Source: Streptomyces sp. NBC_00237
Lineage (GTDB): Bacteria; Actinomycetota; Actinomycetes; Streptomycetales; Streptomycetaceae
Assembly (NCBI RefSeq): GCF_026342435.1
Contig: NZ_JAPEMT010000003.1
Coordinates: forward strand, 1,116,001 to 1,180,000
Direction of reading: 5' to 3'
Length of the DNA: 64,000 bases
The position numbers were made by a program, and so were the translations under genes. How positions within the stretch are numbered: position 1 is the stretch's first letter; the number at the start of each line of letters is the position of its first letter. Below the pieces are notes generated by a model. The model was not told the DNA's origin. It saw only the letters and a program-made list of their open reading frames with translations, and did no database searches. This document shows positions 1 to 9,442 of this stretch, in pieces.

Positions 1-1122
1 ATACCGGCAGACCGCGCGTGCGGCCAGCTGCCAGACGTTCGTCGACGGCGGGCTTCCGTTACGCGGGGCCGCGCCCGGCGGCCTGCCCAAGTCACTTCGT
101 CGTCCGCCTTCCAGGCCCAGGAGGATCAGCAGCGCGGGGAGCAGGACACAGGACACCCCCACCGAGCACAGCGTTACGACGATCCCGGCGCAGGCCATGG
201 ACCCCAGGAACGGCACAGGGAACAGGAACAGGGCCGACATGGCCGCGGTGATCGTGACCGCTGAATACAGCGCTGCGCGGCCCGAGGTGCGCAGGCATAC
301 GGTCACCGCACACTGAGTGGAGGCGCCGGCGGCGATCTCTTGGCGGTATCGGGTGAGCAGGAACAGGCTGTAGTCGACCGCCAGCCCGAACCCCAGTGCT
401 GTTGTCAGGTTGGTGGAGAACACCGAGAGCGGCAGGAGTGAGGCCAGCGGGCGGAGCAGGGCCAGGGTGAAGGCCGCTGATACAGCTGCCACCAGGAGTG
501 GCAGGAGGGCCGCCACTACGGAACGAAAGACGAGGATCAGGACGATGAACACCAGCGGTGCGGTGATCAGTTCGGCCTGTACGAGGTCGCGCTCGCTGCC
601 GTCGGTGGTCTGGACGGATGTCCATGCGGTGCCGGTGGCACCGACCGTGAGAGATCCCTGGCGTCCGGTCAGTGAGGGCACCAGGGTTCTTGCGGTGGCG
701 ATCCGTTCACTGTCGGAACCCGTGAGCGTTGCGGTCATCAAGCCTTCGCGGGCGTTCGTGGAGCGCAGCGCGGGCTCCCTACGGTCCCAGTACGAGCGCA
801 CCGAGGTGATGCCGGGAGCCTGGCGCAACCGCGCCGTCAGCACCCGGCCGTCCCGGACGGCCACCGGATCATCCACGCTGCTACCGGAATCGGCGAGCAG
901 AATGAGCTGTGGCGGACCGGCCTGGAACCGTTCCGTCACGAAGGCTTCCGCCCGCACCGCTTCGGTGCCGGTGGCGTCGAAACCACCGCTCACCAGCTTT
1001 TCGTACGTCCCCGAGGCCACCAGGGCGCAGACCAGTGTCGCGGCCGCCATCACCAGGACGACCGCCACGGCACCGATGCGGGAGTGCCTTGGAGAACTGG
1101 CGCCGGAAGGCTCCGCGGACAC
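1..1122 (-). CDS. MMPL/RND-family lipid transporter, N-terminal part (runs off the window)
   Basis: The minus-strand frame is open from the start to base 1 (374 codons with no stop), so the gene continues beyond the window. The GTG at 1122 is preferred because AAGGGAG lies five bases upstream; an ATG at 1140 in the same frame lacks a ribosome site. A hydrophobic segment near residues 13-35 is followed by an extracytoplasmic region and a membrane block containing GFGLAVDYSLFLLTRYRQE, a hallmark of MMPL proteins, which move lipids or hydrophobic products across the membrane. It is the last visible gene of the oleB-A-C-D operon, 124 bases after oleD, so export of the lipid product is the likely job (inference). 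Confidence 0.88.
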   Translation of the reverse strand, partial: MSAEPSGASSPRHSRIGAVAVVLVMAAATLVCALVASGTYEKLVSGGFDATGTEAVRAEAFVTERFQAGPPQLILLADSGSSVDDPVAVRDGRVLTARLRQAPGITSVRSYWDRREPALRSTNAREGLMTATLTGSDSERIATARTLVPSLTGRQGSLTVGATGTAWTSVQTTDGSERDLVQAELITAPLVFIVLILVFRSVVAALLPLLVAAVSAAFTLALLRPLASLLPLSVFSTNLTTALGFGLAVDYSLFLLTRYRQEIAAGASTQCAVTVCLRTSGRAALYSAVTITAAMSALFLFPVPFLGSMACAGIVVTLCSVGVSCVLLPALLILLGLEGGRRSDLGRPPGAAPRNGSPPSTNVWQLAARAVCRY

Positions 1123-1246
1123 GTGTGCTCCCTTCGGCATCAGGGTTGGGGGTCGGCGGTACTGGTGGGGAAACCGGGCTGGCGGTCGAGGTGGGACCGA
1201 GGGCGGGGTGGTGGTTCGCCGAACGTGGCGCGGGCAGCGATGCCTT

Positions 1247-2266
1247 TCACCCGGCCAGGGCCATCAGGCCGTCACGGGTGCTCGTGCGGGGGCGGTAGGC
1301 GAGGTCGCGTCGGGCCGCGGTGATGTCGAACCAGTGGTCGTGGACGAGCTCGGAGACGAGGAAAGGGGTCAGTGGCGGCGGTGAGGGGCGGCGGACGGCC
1401 CGCCACAGCAGTTCCGTTGCGGGTGCCAGCGCGGTGGCGGCGCGCACGGGGATGGGTCGTACCTGGGCGTGGATGCCGCCGGCCTGCAGGAGATGCCGCG
1501 CCATGGTGGCCAGCGGCAGTGGCTCGCCCTGGGTGATGAAGTAGGCCCGTCCCGCCGCCGGAGCAGGGTCTGGTTGTCGTGGGTGGCTGCTGGATGCGGG
1601 GTCGTTCGCGCCGCGGTGAGCCAGGGCGTTGAGGGCGTCGAGGTGGGCTTGGGCGGCGTTGTCGATGTGGACGGTGTCGATGATGTTGCTTCCGGTGCCG
1701 ATCAGAGGGAAGCGGCCGCGGCGGACGCTCGCTGTGAGCAGGGGCAGGAAATGAGGGTCTCCCGGTCCCCAGATGAGGTGGACGCGCAGGGCGACGGTGG
1801 ACAGGTCGGGGCAGTTGGCGGCGAGAACGCTGCGCTCCGCCACCGCCTTCGACCAGGGGTAGGGGGCCAGGTAACGCGGGGGGTAGGGCAGGGACTCGTC
1901 GCCGCCGCGGATGTCGGAGCCGTCGAAGACGACACTGGCGCTGGAGGTGTGGACGAACCGTTCGGTGCCGTGGGCACGGCAGGCTGCCAGCAGGTGGTCG
2001 GTGCAGCGTACGTTCGCTTCGTAGAAGTCTCGGCGGCTGCCCCAGATCCCTGCCTTGGCCGCGGTGTGCACCACTGCCTGGCAGCCGCGGACGGCGCGAT
2101 GGGCGACCGAGGCATCGCGCAGGTCCCCGAGTGTCTGCTGGACATCGGTCGGCAGCAAGGGGCTGTGGTGGCGCTGGAGGGCGACGACGTGGTGGCCCGC
2201 GTGCAGCAGGCGTTGGCACACGCTCCGGCCGAGAAATCCGGAGCCGCCGGTGACGAGTACCTTCAC
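1247..2266 (-). CDS. oleD: OleD-like NAD(P)H-dependent 2-alkyl-3-ketoacid reductase
   Basis: The 339-residue protein is an extended short-chain dehydrogenase of the 3-beta-HSD type. The N-terminal nucleotide-binding motif TGGSGFLG is at residues 6-13, HTSSASVVFDGSD carries the catalytic Ser region, and YPWSKAVAE supplies the Tyr/Lys pair. OleD reduces the beta-keto acid made by OleA to a beta-hydroxy acid, the substrate of OleC. The GTG start at 2266 overlaps the upstream ligase stop by four bases (GTGA), indicating translational coupling. The open frame extends further upstream but there covers the ligase in another frame. A generic sterol-dehydrogenase-like role is possible, but the four-gene context argues for OleD. 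Confidence 0.87.
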   Translation of the reverse strand: MKVLVTGGSGFLGRSVCQRLLHAGHHVVALQRHHSPLLPTDVQQTLGDLRDASVAHRAVRGCQAVVHTAAKAGIWGSRRDFYEANVRCTDHLLAACRAHGTERFVHTSSASVVFDGSDIRGGDESLPYPPRYLAPYPWSKAVAERSVLAANCPDLSTVALRVHLIWGPGDPHFLPLLTASVRRGRFPLIGTGSNIIDTVHIDNAAQAHLDALNALAHRGANDPASSSHPRQPDPAPAAGRAYFITQGEPLPLATMARHLLQAGGIHAQVRPIPVRAATALAPATELLWRAVRRPSPPPLTPFLVSELVHDHWFDITAARRDLAYRPRTSTRDGLMALAG

Positions 2267-4008
2267 GGTGTCTCTCCGGAGTAGGGCGAGGGCGCTGTGG
2301 CGTGGGGCTGTTGGGCGCGTACAGGCAGCCGGGACGCGGCCCAGGCCGCCAGCACAGGTCGTTCGATCTTCGCGTTGTGCCGTACGTCCACGGGGAAGCC
2401 GGGGTGCACCAGGACGTGGTCGACGAGATCGCCCCCTGTCACACCGGTCAGGTGAGTAGTGACGCATGCGGTTGCCGCCCTGGTGGCGGCAGGTGTGTGG
2501 GATGTGGTCTCGATGCACAGCACGGCTCGCTGGGCGCCGGGTGGCCCGATGCCGACGAGCGCGGTGCGCACGATGCCCGGCAGCGTGTTGCAGGAGGGTT
2601 CGATCTGTTCGGTGTAGAGGGGCCCGTTCGGGGTGTGGACCGTGTGTGCCTTGCGCCCGCTGTACCACAGCTGCCCCTGAGTATCGATCCACCCCAGGTC
2701 ACCGGTGCGGTGCAGGATGCGTTGGCCGTCGTGGATCTTCGCGGATGCGGTGTCCTGGGGCCTGGCGAAGTAGGCGCGGCTGACGTGGCTGCCGCCGACA
2801 GTGATTTCTCCGATGTGCAGGGGAGGTTGGGCCAGGCCGGGGTTCCACCGGGGTTGTGGCGGCAGGTCCTCGGGAAGGATGTGGACCTCCACGCCGGGCA
2901 GGGGAGTGCCCACGAGGCTGCCCGGGGGGCGGCTGGTCGGATTGTCGAGGCTGCGGCGCAGGCAGGTTCGGTCGGCCATGGCGACGGGCAGTGCTTCGGT
3001 GGCTCCGTAGACGCTGCGGACGCGGGTGGTTGGCGGGACACAGGTGTCGAGCAGGTTCAGCAGCGGGGTGGACAGGGGGGCGCCGAAGGAGGCCACGTCC
3101 CGGAGGTGCTGGAGGACGATGTGGTGGTCGGCGCAGTACTGGGCCGCCACACGCAGCAGGGCGGGCGAGCCGAACAGGGAATGCGCCCGGAAGCGGGTGA
3201 GGGTGTCGAGAAGCGCTTTGGGGTCGGCATCCGCCGGGCGGCGCGGGTCGAAGGCGGGTACGAGGGTTTGCGCGCCGAGGGCGGGAAGGTAGAGGGAGAA
3301 GGGGAGGAAGGCGCAGACGGCGGGTGTGCCGGGAGAGATCCCGAACGCGGTGCTGACGTACTGGGCCTGCAGTGCCAGCTGGTGCGAGGTGTACAGGACT
3401 CCTTTGGGGCATCCGGTGGAGCCCGAGGTGAAGGCGATCAGTGCGGGACCGTCGCCGGCTGTGCCTGGGGGAGCGCCTTCGCGGTCGGTGGTGCGGGCGG
3501 CCGCGCGCAGGCCACGGATGTGCGGCCATGGTCCCCTGTTACGTGCCCCGGTCTGCACCAGGACGGGTTTGCTGCTGCGGGCCCAGCCGCGCAGGGCCCG
3601 TGCGAGGTGGGCGAGGGGGTCGGCGAGGAAGGCATGGGGGGCGATCTCGTCCAGGCAGGTGCGCACGCCGGTGCGCGGCAGTCCGGGATCGATGAGTACG
3701 GGCACGGCCCCGATGCTCATCAGGGCATAGAGGTGGACGAGGAATTCCTCCGGGTCCCGGATCATGACGACGGCGCGGTTGCCGACGGTTAGACCTGCCT
3801 GGCGCAGCACCGTGGCGGTGAGGCGCACCTTGTCGTGGAGTTCGCGGTAGCTGGTGGTGAGGTAGTTGCTGTGGCGGCCGGGCCTGCGCAGTGCGATGGC
3901 CTCCGGTGCCTGGGCGGCGTGACGGGCCAGCGCGCGGGGCAGGTCGAGCGTGGGGTCTGGGGCGAGACGTAGTACTGGGGGGCCTTCTCCTGCGGGCCCG
4001 GTGCTCAC
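2263..4008 (-). CDS. oleC: OleC-like AMP-forming ligase (beta-lactone synthetase family)
   Basis: This 581-residue protein is of the acyl-adenylate-forming superfamily. It has the phosphate-binding loop FTSGSTGCPKG at residues 193-203, the SVYGATEALPVA motif, the RTGDLGWID hinge region and a late lysine in NAKIERP. In Ole pathways OleC adenylates a 2-alkyl-3-hydroxy acid and closes a beta-lactone. The start is GTG at 4008, overlapping the oleA stop by four bases; its own stop overlaps the oleD start, so A-C-D are coupled. A CoA ligase role is the main alternative, less likely beside OleA, OleB and OleD homologues. Confidence 0.88.
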   Translation of the reverse strand: MSTGPAGEGPPVLRLAPDPTLDLPRALARHAAQAPEAIALRRPGRHSNYLTTSYRELHDKVRLTATVLRQAGLTVGNRAVVMIRDPEEFLVHLYALMSIGAVPVLIDPGLPRTGVRTCLDEIAPHAFLADPLAHLARALRGWARSSKPVLVQTGARNRGPWPHIRGLRAAARTTDREGAPPGTAGDGPALIAFTSGSTGCPKGVLYTSHQLALQAQYVSTAFGISPGTPAVCAFLPFSLYLPALGAQTLVPAFDPRRPADADPKALLDTLTRFRAHSLFGSPALLRVAAQYCADHHIVLQHLRDVASFGAPLSTPLLNLLDTCVPPTTRVRSVYGATEALPVAMADRTCLRRSLDNPTSRPPGSLVGTPLPGVEVHILPEDLPPQPRWNPGLAQPPLHIGEITVGGSHVSRAYFARPQDTASAKIHDGQRILHRTGDLGWIDTQGQLWYSGRKAHTVHTPNGPLYTEQIEPSCNTLPGIVRTALVGIGPPGAQRAVLCIETTSHTPAATRAATACVTTHLTGVTGGDLVDHVLVHPGFPVDVRHNAKIERPVLAAWAASRLPVRAQQPHATAPSPYSGETP

Positions 4009-5015
4009 CACGTGAGCACCATGACGCCGACGCTGACCCCGCTGGCGGCGCCGATCAGGACGACGCGGTCGCCCTCGTGGAGGCGGCCGTGCTCGCGGGC
4101 CACGGCGAGTTGCAGGGGGATGGTCCCTGATCCCACGTTGCCCACGTGTGTCACTGTGGGCAACGTCTTGTCGTAGGGGATGCGGAACTGGTCGCACAGG
4201 TAGTGGAGCAGGTTGATGGAGGGCTGGTGGACGCAGGCCAGATCGGTTGCGCCGGGGTCCATGCCCAGTTCGTCGAACAGTGCGGCGGTCTCCTGGATGG
4301 GGCCGGTTTCGATGGCGGAGACGAGGCCGGCGGAGCTGACCGTGGCCTCGGCGAGTTCGCCGTTGCTCTCGCCCTGGCCGAAGGCGTTGGGCACCATGGC
4401 GGCACGCCAGCCGTGCGAGGCGGCGGCGAACCTGCTGGCGGCGATCCCCGGTCGGTGCGAGGCCTCCACGAGCAGTGCAGTGCCGATGTCGCCGCCGGTG
4501 AAGGTGGCGAGAGCCACGGTGAGATCGGCCCGGCTGTGGATGCGGCGGCGTGTGTAACGGGAGAGCACCTCGCCGGTGGCGATGAGGATCTTGCGGTAGG
4601 TGCCTTGGCGGATGAGCGCGTCGGCGACTTCCAGCGCGTTGAGTACCGCGTTGCACGCGTTCCTGACGTCGAAGGCGGGGCAGCGCGCGCCGAGCTTGTC
4701 GGCGACGACGTGGGCGGTGGCCGGTTCGTCCAAATCGGCGGTGACGGCGGCGTAGATGATGAGGTCGAGGTCGCCGGCCTCCCACCCGGATCGGGCGAGG
4801 GCTTGTGCGGCGGCCGTGCTGGCCAGGTCGGACGGGTAGGCGGTGGCCGGCGCGACGGCCCGGCTCTCGATTCCGTACAGCCGTCGCAGTGGGTCGGCGG
4901 GTACCGGGATGCCGGCAGCCGCGCGGGTCAGCAGGGCGTGCAGCTCCTCGTGTTTCTGGCGTTCTTCGGGCAGGTGTACGGCGACGTCTCGGATACGGGC
5001 GTGGGTGACGGACAT
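4005..5015 (-). CDS. oleA: OleA-like thiolase-fold head-to-head acyl condensing enzyme
   Basis: The 336-residue thiolase-fold enzyme has the FabH/OleA catalytic triad: Cys121 in RNACN, His263 in VHQPS and Asn293 in VGNVGSG. OleA joins two activated fatty acyl chains in a non-decarboxylative Claisen condensation to a 2-alkyl-3-keto acid. AGGAG lies four bases before the ATG at 5015. It follows oleB by 110 bases that contain imperfect GC-rich repeats (GCGGCAGTCCGG copies). It could instead be a FabH-type starter enzyme, but the adjacent OleB/C/D homologues support OleA. A lipstatin-type heterodimer partner is not visible. Confidence 0.88.
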   Translation of the reverse strand: MSVTHARIRDVAVHLPEERQKHEELHALLTRAAAGIPVPADPLRRLYGIESRAVAPATAYPSDLASTAAAQALARSGWEAGDLDLIIYAAVTADLDEPATAHVVADKLGARCPAFDVRNACNAVLNALEVADALIRQGTYRKILIATGEVLSRYTRRRIHSRADLTVALATFTGGDIGTALLVEASHRPGIAASRFAAASHGWRAAMVPNAFGQGESNGELAEATVSSAGLVSAIETGPIQETAALFDELGMDPGATDLACVHQPSINLLHYLCDQFRIPYDKTLPTVTHVGNVGSGTIPLQLAVAREHGRLHEGDRVVLIGAASGVSVGVMVLTW

Positions 5016-5125
5016 GGCACTCCTGAGGGCGGGGGCGGCAGGGCCGGCGGCAGTGGTCCGGCCTGCGGCAGTCCGGGCCGGGAGCCGGCGCGCGGCAGTC
5101 CGGCGCGGGTGTGCGAGGGCATCGC

Positions 5126-6073
5126 TCAACCGGCGGTGTCTGCTGTCGGAGGGGCGACGGAGGGCGGGCTGGTGAGGAAGGACCTGATGGCGGGGAGGAG
5201 GTCGTCCTTTGCGTCTTCCAGGACGTAGTGGCCGGCTCGGGGGAAGCGGTGGACGTGGGCCTGGGGGAGTCGTCTCCGCCATTCCCGGAGCACCTTCAGA
5301 GTGAAGACGGGGTCCCGTTCGCCCCAGCCGATCAGTGCGGGGAGGTCGCGCAGAACGGCCCACTCCTCGGCTGAGCCGGCGACCAGGGGCCAGGCGGGAT
5401 CACTCGGCTGCAGCGGGATGTCCTGGATGAAGCGGGTAATGGCCAGACGTCGCGCGGGAGTTCGGTAGGGCAGCAGGTACGCCTCTCGCACCTGCTGGGG
5501 CAGGGGCTCTGCGACACCCCAGCGTGCCGCCCCTCGCGCGAACGCGTTGGTGCGGGCGACGAACGCTGCTGCTGCCGGGTGGTCTCGGATCATGCGGAGG
5601 TACGACGGCAGCCGGTAGTCCGACGGCCAGGCGAAGCCGGCGGTGTTCAGGAGCACCAGTCGTCGAACCCGGTCGGGGTGGCGGCGGGCCCACGCCGTGC
5701 CGATCGCCCCGCCCCAGTCGTGCAGAACAAGGGTCCAGCCGTTCCGCGGTGCCCCCTGCTCGGTCACGAGATGCTCCATGAGTTTTTCCAGGTCCTCCAG
5801 GCGGCGCACGGCGGAGTAGGGATAGGACGTAGGGCTGGGGCGGTCGGACAGTCCCATCCCGATGTGGTCGGGCACGATGCACCGGAAGGAGTCCCGCAGG
5901 TCTGAGACCAGGTGACGCCAGTAGTAGCTCCATGTCGGATTGCCGTGGAGCATCAGAACGGGTTCACCGTGCCCCTCGTCGAGGTAGTGCTGGCGAATTC
6001 CGGCGTTGCCGTACCAGTGGGAGTCGAACGGATAGTCCGCCCGCTCAAGATCACGGCGAAGGCTTTCGTGCAT
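5126..6073 (-). CDS. oleB: OleB-like alpha/beta hydrolase (beta-lactone decarboxylase, haloalkane-dehalogenase fold)
   Basis: The 315-residue alpha/beta hydrolase resembles haloalkane dehalogenases: oxyanion segment HGNPTW at 43-48, nucleophile Asp119 in HDWGG, acid Asp254 in GERDPVF and His282 in RAGHYV. OleB proteins decarboxylate cis-beta-lactones to cis-olefins. GGGAGG lies upstream of the ATG at 6073; the reading frame is open further upstream but lacks another ribosome site. It is the first gene of the minus-strand operon. A separate oleB beside separate oleC differs from the OleBC fusions known in some actinobacteria. Its presence predicts an olefin end product rather than a retained beta-lactone (inference). 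Confidence 0.87.
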   Translation of the reverse strand: MHESLRRDLERADYPFDSHWYGNAGIRQHYLDEGHGEPVLMLHGNPTWSYYWRHLVSDLRDSFRCIVPDHIGMGLSDRPSPTSYPYSAVRRLEDLEKLMEHLVTEQGAPRNGWTLVLHDWGGAIGTAWARRHPDRVRRLVLLNTAGFAWPSDYRLPSYLRMIRDHPAAAAFVARTNAFARGAARWGVAEPLPQQVREAYLLPYRTPARRLAITRFIQDIPLQPSDPAWPLVAGSAEEWAVLRDLPALIGWGERDPVFTLKVLREWRRRLPQAHVHRFPRAGHYVLEDAKDDLLPAIRSFLTSPPSVAPPTADTAG

Positions 6074-6853
6074 GCGTCCTCCCGGTGTGGGGTGCCGTTG
6101 AGCATGGGGGCTTGGCTTGATGCCGGCCGGCCGCATAAATGCGTCGTCGATTAGCCGGGAGATGGAAGTGAATTCCAGGGAGTGAAGAAGGCGGACCTGT
6201 ACTCCGCGATTAATGCGGTTCCCTGAGTGGGGGGAGAAGCCGTCCCTGTCCCTGGTGAGGGAGAGATCGAGGGAGGGGTGAGGGGAACATCATCTTTTCT
6301 ACGCTTGCTGGTCTGTGCCCGTCAACTGACTGCAGGTTGATCGGCTGGTTTTCTCCTTGGCTGACAGGTTCTGGAGCCCTATGTCTTGTGCTAACGGGTC
6401 TAAAGATGCAGTTCAAGGCAGGCCCCGAGGCTCTTGCTGGTCCTGCGGAAAACCATGGAGTGGCTGAAAATCGCTCACTCTAAAGAGATGCGGTCAGGGG
6501 TTTTCATTTGCTTCCAAGCGTGCAACGGTGCGTGCGCAATTTCTGCGGGCGGGTTTTTCGCTTTGAAAAGTTCCGACATCCGAGGTTTGCCGGATTGCTT
6601 AGCGGAAACGTTCATAAAGAGAGCACCCAGGGTGATGTATCCGCTGAACGCATGAACCGCAGGTTGCTCAATTCCTGTTCGCCCCGGGCCCGACATCTCT
6701 GTCGGTTGTGCCAGGGGCCGGGGCAAACAGGCCGGGACTCTCGCGCCCACCCGATTCCATGCTCACTCCCGCAGGTTCGCCGGGCTGGGCTTTCGCCCCT
6801 CTCCCGGCACCGGGCCCGGACTTCACCCCACACCTCAACCGGAAGGCACCGCC
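6074..6853 (+). promoter_or_regulatory. Divergent promoter region between the ole operon and the ACP operon
   Basis: This 780-base gap separates divergently transcribed oleB and the ACP gene. Its middle (about 6280-6670) is visibly lower in GC than the flanking genes, with runs such as TTTTCGCTTTGAAAAG, as expected for a regulatory region. Short open frames occur (for example about 6434-6655) but none has a clear ribosome site or recognisable product. No operator could be assigned with confidence. Confidence 0.5.
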
Positions 6854-7144
6854 ATGTCCGAACCGACCCAGCACGCCGCCACCGACTCCCCCGAAGAGCA
6901 GGCGTTGTACGACCAGCTCGTCCAGATCCTCGCCCAGACCGTTGACGACCTCGACCCGGACGACGTCACCATCGACAGCAGCCTCAACGACCTCGGCATC
7001 GACTCCCTGGCCCGCCTCGAAGTCGTCACCGCCATCGAAGAGCAGTTCGCCATCAAGGTCCCCGAAGAGGACGCCGACCGGCTGACGACCGTCCGCGAAA
7101 CCTTCGACTACCTCAACCGGGCTCTCGCCACCGACCAAACCTGA
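6854..7144 (+). CDS. Acyl carrier protein
   Basis: A 96-residue acidic carrier protein with the phosphopantetheine site Ser51 in LGIDSLARLEV. It carries acyl chains as thioesters once modified by a phosphopantetheinyl transferase, and one is encoded 2.6 kb downstream. GGAAGG precedes the ATG. It opens a plus-strand operon with a ketosynthase and an acyltransferase. It is divergent from the ole genes and probably supplies an acyl-ACP to them or to the neighbouring ketosynthase (inference). Confidence 0.92.
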   Translation: MSEPTQHAATDSPEEQALYDQLVQILAQTVDDLDPDDVTIDSSLNDLGIDSLARLEVVTAIEEQFAIKVPEEDADRLTTVRETFDYLNRALATDQT

Positions 7145-7172
7145 TCCACCCCTCGCACGGTGAGGAGAACAG

Positions 7173-8441
7173 ATGGCCCACAACCGCCGTCCAGCCGTTG
7201 CCGTCACCGGTCTCGGAGCCACGACCCCCCTCGGCGGCGACGCTGCCTCCACATGGCGCGCGCTGCTCGCCGGCCAGTCCGGAGCACGCCACTTCGATCT
7301 CAGCGAAGCCTGCGGCCAGGCCCTCCCCACACGGATCGCCGCCCCCGCCGCAGTCGACCCCACCGGCCAACTCACCCCCGCAACGGTCAGTCACACCGAC
7401 CGCTCCGCCCAACTGGCCCTGGTCGCCGCTCGCGAGGCATGGGCGGACGCCCACTCCACAGCCGGTGCTTCCCCCGCCGCCGAGGATTCCTTGCGCACCG
7501 CCGTCGTCGTCGGCGTCGGGCTGGGCGGTGTCACCAGCCAGTTCGCCCAGTACGCCCTCCTACAGAAACAGGGCCCCGGCCGGGTCGACCCCCACTGCAT
7601 CCCCAAAATCCTGCCCAATCACGCCGCAGCCCAGATCGGACTCCTCATCGGTGCCCGGGCGACCGCCCACGCACCGGTCAGCGCATGCGCATCCGGTGCC
7701 GAGGCGCTGGCCCACGCAGCCGCTCTCATCCGCAGCGGCCAGGCAGATATCGTCCTGGCCGGAGGCACCGACGCCGCCCTGCACCCCCTCGTGGTCGCGG
7801 GCTTCGCCCGCATGCGCGCCCTCTCACGCCGCAACGACGCCCCCCAACTGGCATCCCGGCCCTTCGACAACGACCGCGACGGCTTCGTCCTCGCGGAAGG
7901 CGCCGCCCTGCTCGTGCTGGAGAACGCCGACCGCGCGGCCCAACGAGGCGCCCGCGTCTACTGCCACCTCGCAGGCACCGCCATCACCAACGACAGCCAC
8001 CACGTCGCCCAGCCCGAGCCGCACGGGGAGGGCGTGATCAGAGCCGTGGCCGCCGCCCTCGCCGACGCCTCCGTCACCCCCCACGACCTGCGGCACATCA
8101 ACGCCCACGCCACCTCCACACCCCTGGGCGACCTGACCGAGGCACAAGCCCTGCGCACCGCCCTCGGCAGCGCCACGGACCATATGCCGGTCTCCGCACC
8201 CAAAGCAGCCCTGGGGCACACCCTCGGAGCAGCCGGCGCCATCGAAGCCGTCATCACCGCACTGAGCCTGTGCGATCGCACGGCCCCACCCAACTGCACC
8301 CTGGAAAAACCCGATCCCCGCATCGACCTCGACCTCGTCGGCCCCCTCCCGCGTGCCCTGCCCGACGGCCCGCTGGCAGCCCTGAGCACCAGCCTCGGCT
8401 TCGGCGGGCACAACGTAGCCCTCGTTCTGACCACGCCATGA
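7173..8441 (+). CDS. Beta-ketoacyl-ACP synthase, FabF/KAS II type
   Basis: The 422-residue condensing enzyme has the full Cys-His-His set: Cys172 in VSACASGAEA, His312 in INAHATSTPLGD and His349 in LGHTLGAAGA, plus the C-terminal LGFGGHN motif. It catalyses decarboxylative condensation of malonyl-ACP with an acyl chain. GAGGAG precedes the ATG. No chain-length-factor partner, ketoreductase or dehydratase is visible nearby, so it is not a complete type II PKS. It may act with housekeeping fatty-acid enzymes or perform one elongation. Confidence 0.92.
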   Translation: MAHNRRPAVAVTGLGATTPLGGDAASTWRALLAGQSGARHFDLSEACGQALPTRIAAPAAVDPTGQLTPATVSHTDRSAQLALVAAREAWADAHSTAGASPAAEDSLRTAVVVGVGLGGVTSQFAQYALLQKQGPGRVDPHCIPKILPNHAAAQIGLLIGARATAHAPVSACASGAEALAHAAALIRSGQADIVLAGGTDAALHPLVVAGFARMRALSRRNDAPQLASRPFDNDRDGFVLAEGAALLVLENADRAAQRGARVYCHLAGTAITNDSHHVAQPEPHGEGVIRAVAAALADASVTPHDLRHINAHATSTPLGDLTEAQALRTALGSATDHMPVSAPKAALGHTLGAAGAIEAVITALSLCDRTAPPNCTLEKPDPRIDLDLVGPLPRALPDGPLAALSTSLGFGGHNVALVLTTP

Positions 8442-9442
8442 CCGACCGTCACCTTGCCCCGCCCCACCGCCGCCGCACGGCCCCCCGGCCCGCCACCGCC
8501 CTGCTGTGTCCGGGCCAGGGGGCCTACAAGCCCGGCGCTCTCGCCGGAATTCGTGACCTCCCCCACGTGCGAGCCGTCCTGCACGCCGTCGACTCCCTGC
8601 ACCACCGCACCCACCCCGTCACCCACCTACTGACCGACCCGGCTGCCCCCGGCCCTGCCGAACTGCTCGCCTGCGATCCTCTCGCCTTCGACCTGGCCAC
8701 CTACACAGCAACCGTCGCCGCAGGCATCGCCATCCAAGAAGATCTCGGCCATCATCCGCGGATCGTCATGGGGCACAGCGTCGGCGACCTCGCGGCGCTC
8801 GCTGTCAGCGGCGTCCTCACCCCGACCGAGGGAGCCACTGTCCTGCACGTGCGGGACGAACTGCTTGTCCGAATCCCCCACCCCCCGACCGGCATGCTCG
8901 CCGTCCGCGCGGCAAACGACGACACCGGCGAACTGCTCCAGTCGGCCGGCCTCCCGCACACCCACATCGCCGCCGACAACGCCCCCCGCCAGACGGTCGT
9001 ATCGGGCCCCTCTCCCGAGCTCGACGACCTGTCCCGCCTCGCCGACGGCCTCAGCATCCGCACCACCCGCCTGGACAGCCGCACGGGCTACCACCACCCC
9101 GCACTCGCCCCCATCGCCCAGGAACTGCTCCTCCACCTGCGTACCCTTCCGCCGCGCAGGCCGACCAGCTCCCTCTACAGCTCAGCCCTCGCCGCCCCTG
9201 TCCACGCCGACCACCTCCTCACCGCCACCCACCACCTCACCCGCCCCGTACGCTTCCGAGCCGCCCTGCACAGCCTTCAACGCATGGGCATCACCACCTT
9301 CCTCGACAGCGGACCCGGCACTCTCCTCGCCGCACTTGCCAAGGCCACCCTGCCCACGGCCCACGTCGTGGCGCCCTTTCGCTCCCCGCTCGATGCCGTA
9401 CGTCTGCACGACCGCCTCGAGAGGGCCTCCGAACCTCGCTGA
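8438..9442 (+). CDS. Malonyl-CoA:ACP transacylase-like acyltransferase
   Basis: The 334-residue acyltransferase has LLCPGQGA at 22-29, the nucleophile Ser114 in GHSVGDLAAL and a late SGPGTLLA segment. FabD-type enzymes load malonyl units onto ACP. The usual GHSLGE appears as GHSVGD, so extender selectivity may differ (inference). The start at 8438 is an ATGA overlap with the ketosynthase stop. A longer open frame upstream lies inside the ketosynthase gene and is a shadow. The N-terminus has a short Arg/His/Pro-rich extension before the catalytic core. Confidence 0.88.
   Translation: MTDRHLAPPHRRRTAPRPATALLCPGQGAYKPGALAGIRDLPHVRAVLHAVDSLHHRTHPVTHLLTDPAAPGPAELLACDPLAFDLATYTATVAAGIAIQEDLGHHPRIVMGHSVGDLAALAVSGVLTPTEGATVLHVRDELLVRIPHPPTGMLAVRAANDDTGELLQSAGLPHTHIAADNAPRQTVVSGPSPELDDLSRLADGLSIRTTRLDSRTGYHHPALAPIAQELLLHLRTLPPRRPTSSLYSSALAAPVHADHLLTATHHLTRPVRFRAALHSLQRMGITTFLDSGPGTLLAALAKATLPTAHVVAPFRSPLDAVRLHDRLERASEPR

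Noticed and set aside
92..625. Minus-strand open frame of 177 residues
   Set aside because: It is Arg/Pro-rich and overlaps the real MMPL frame, whose motifs (GFGLAVDYSLFLLTRYR) are in a different minus-strand frame.
6434..6655. Short plus-strand frame in the divergent promoter region
   Set aside because: No ribosome site and no recognisable product; the residue mix reflects the local lower GC only.
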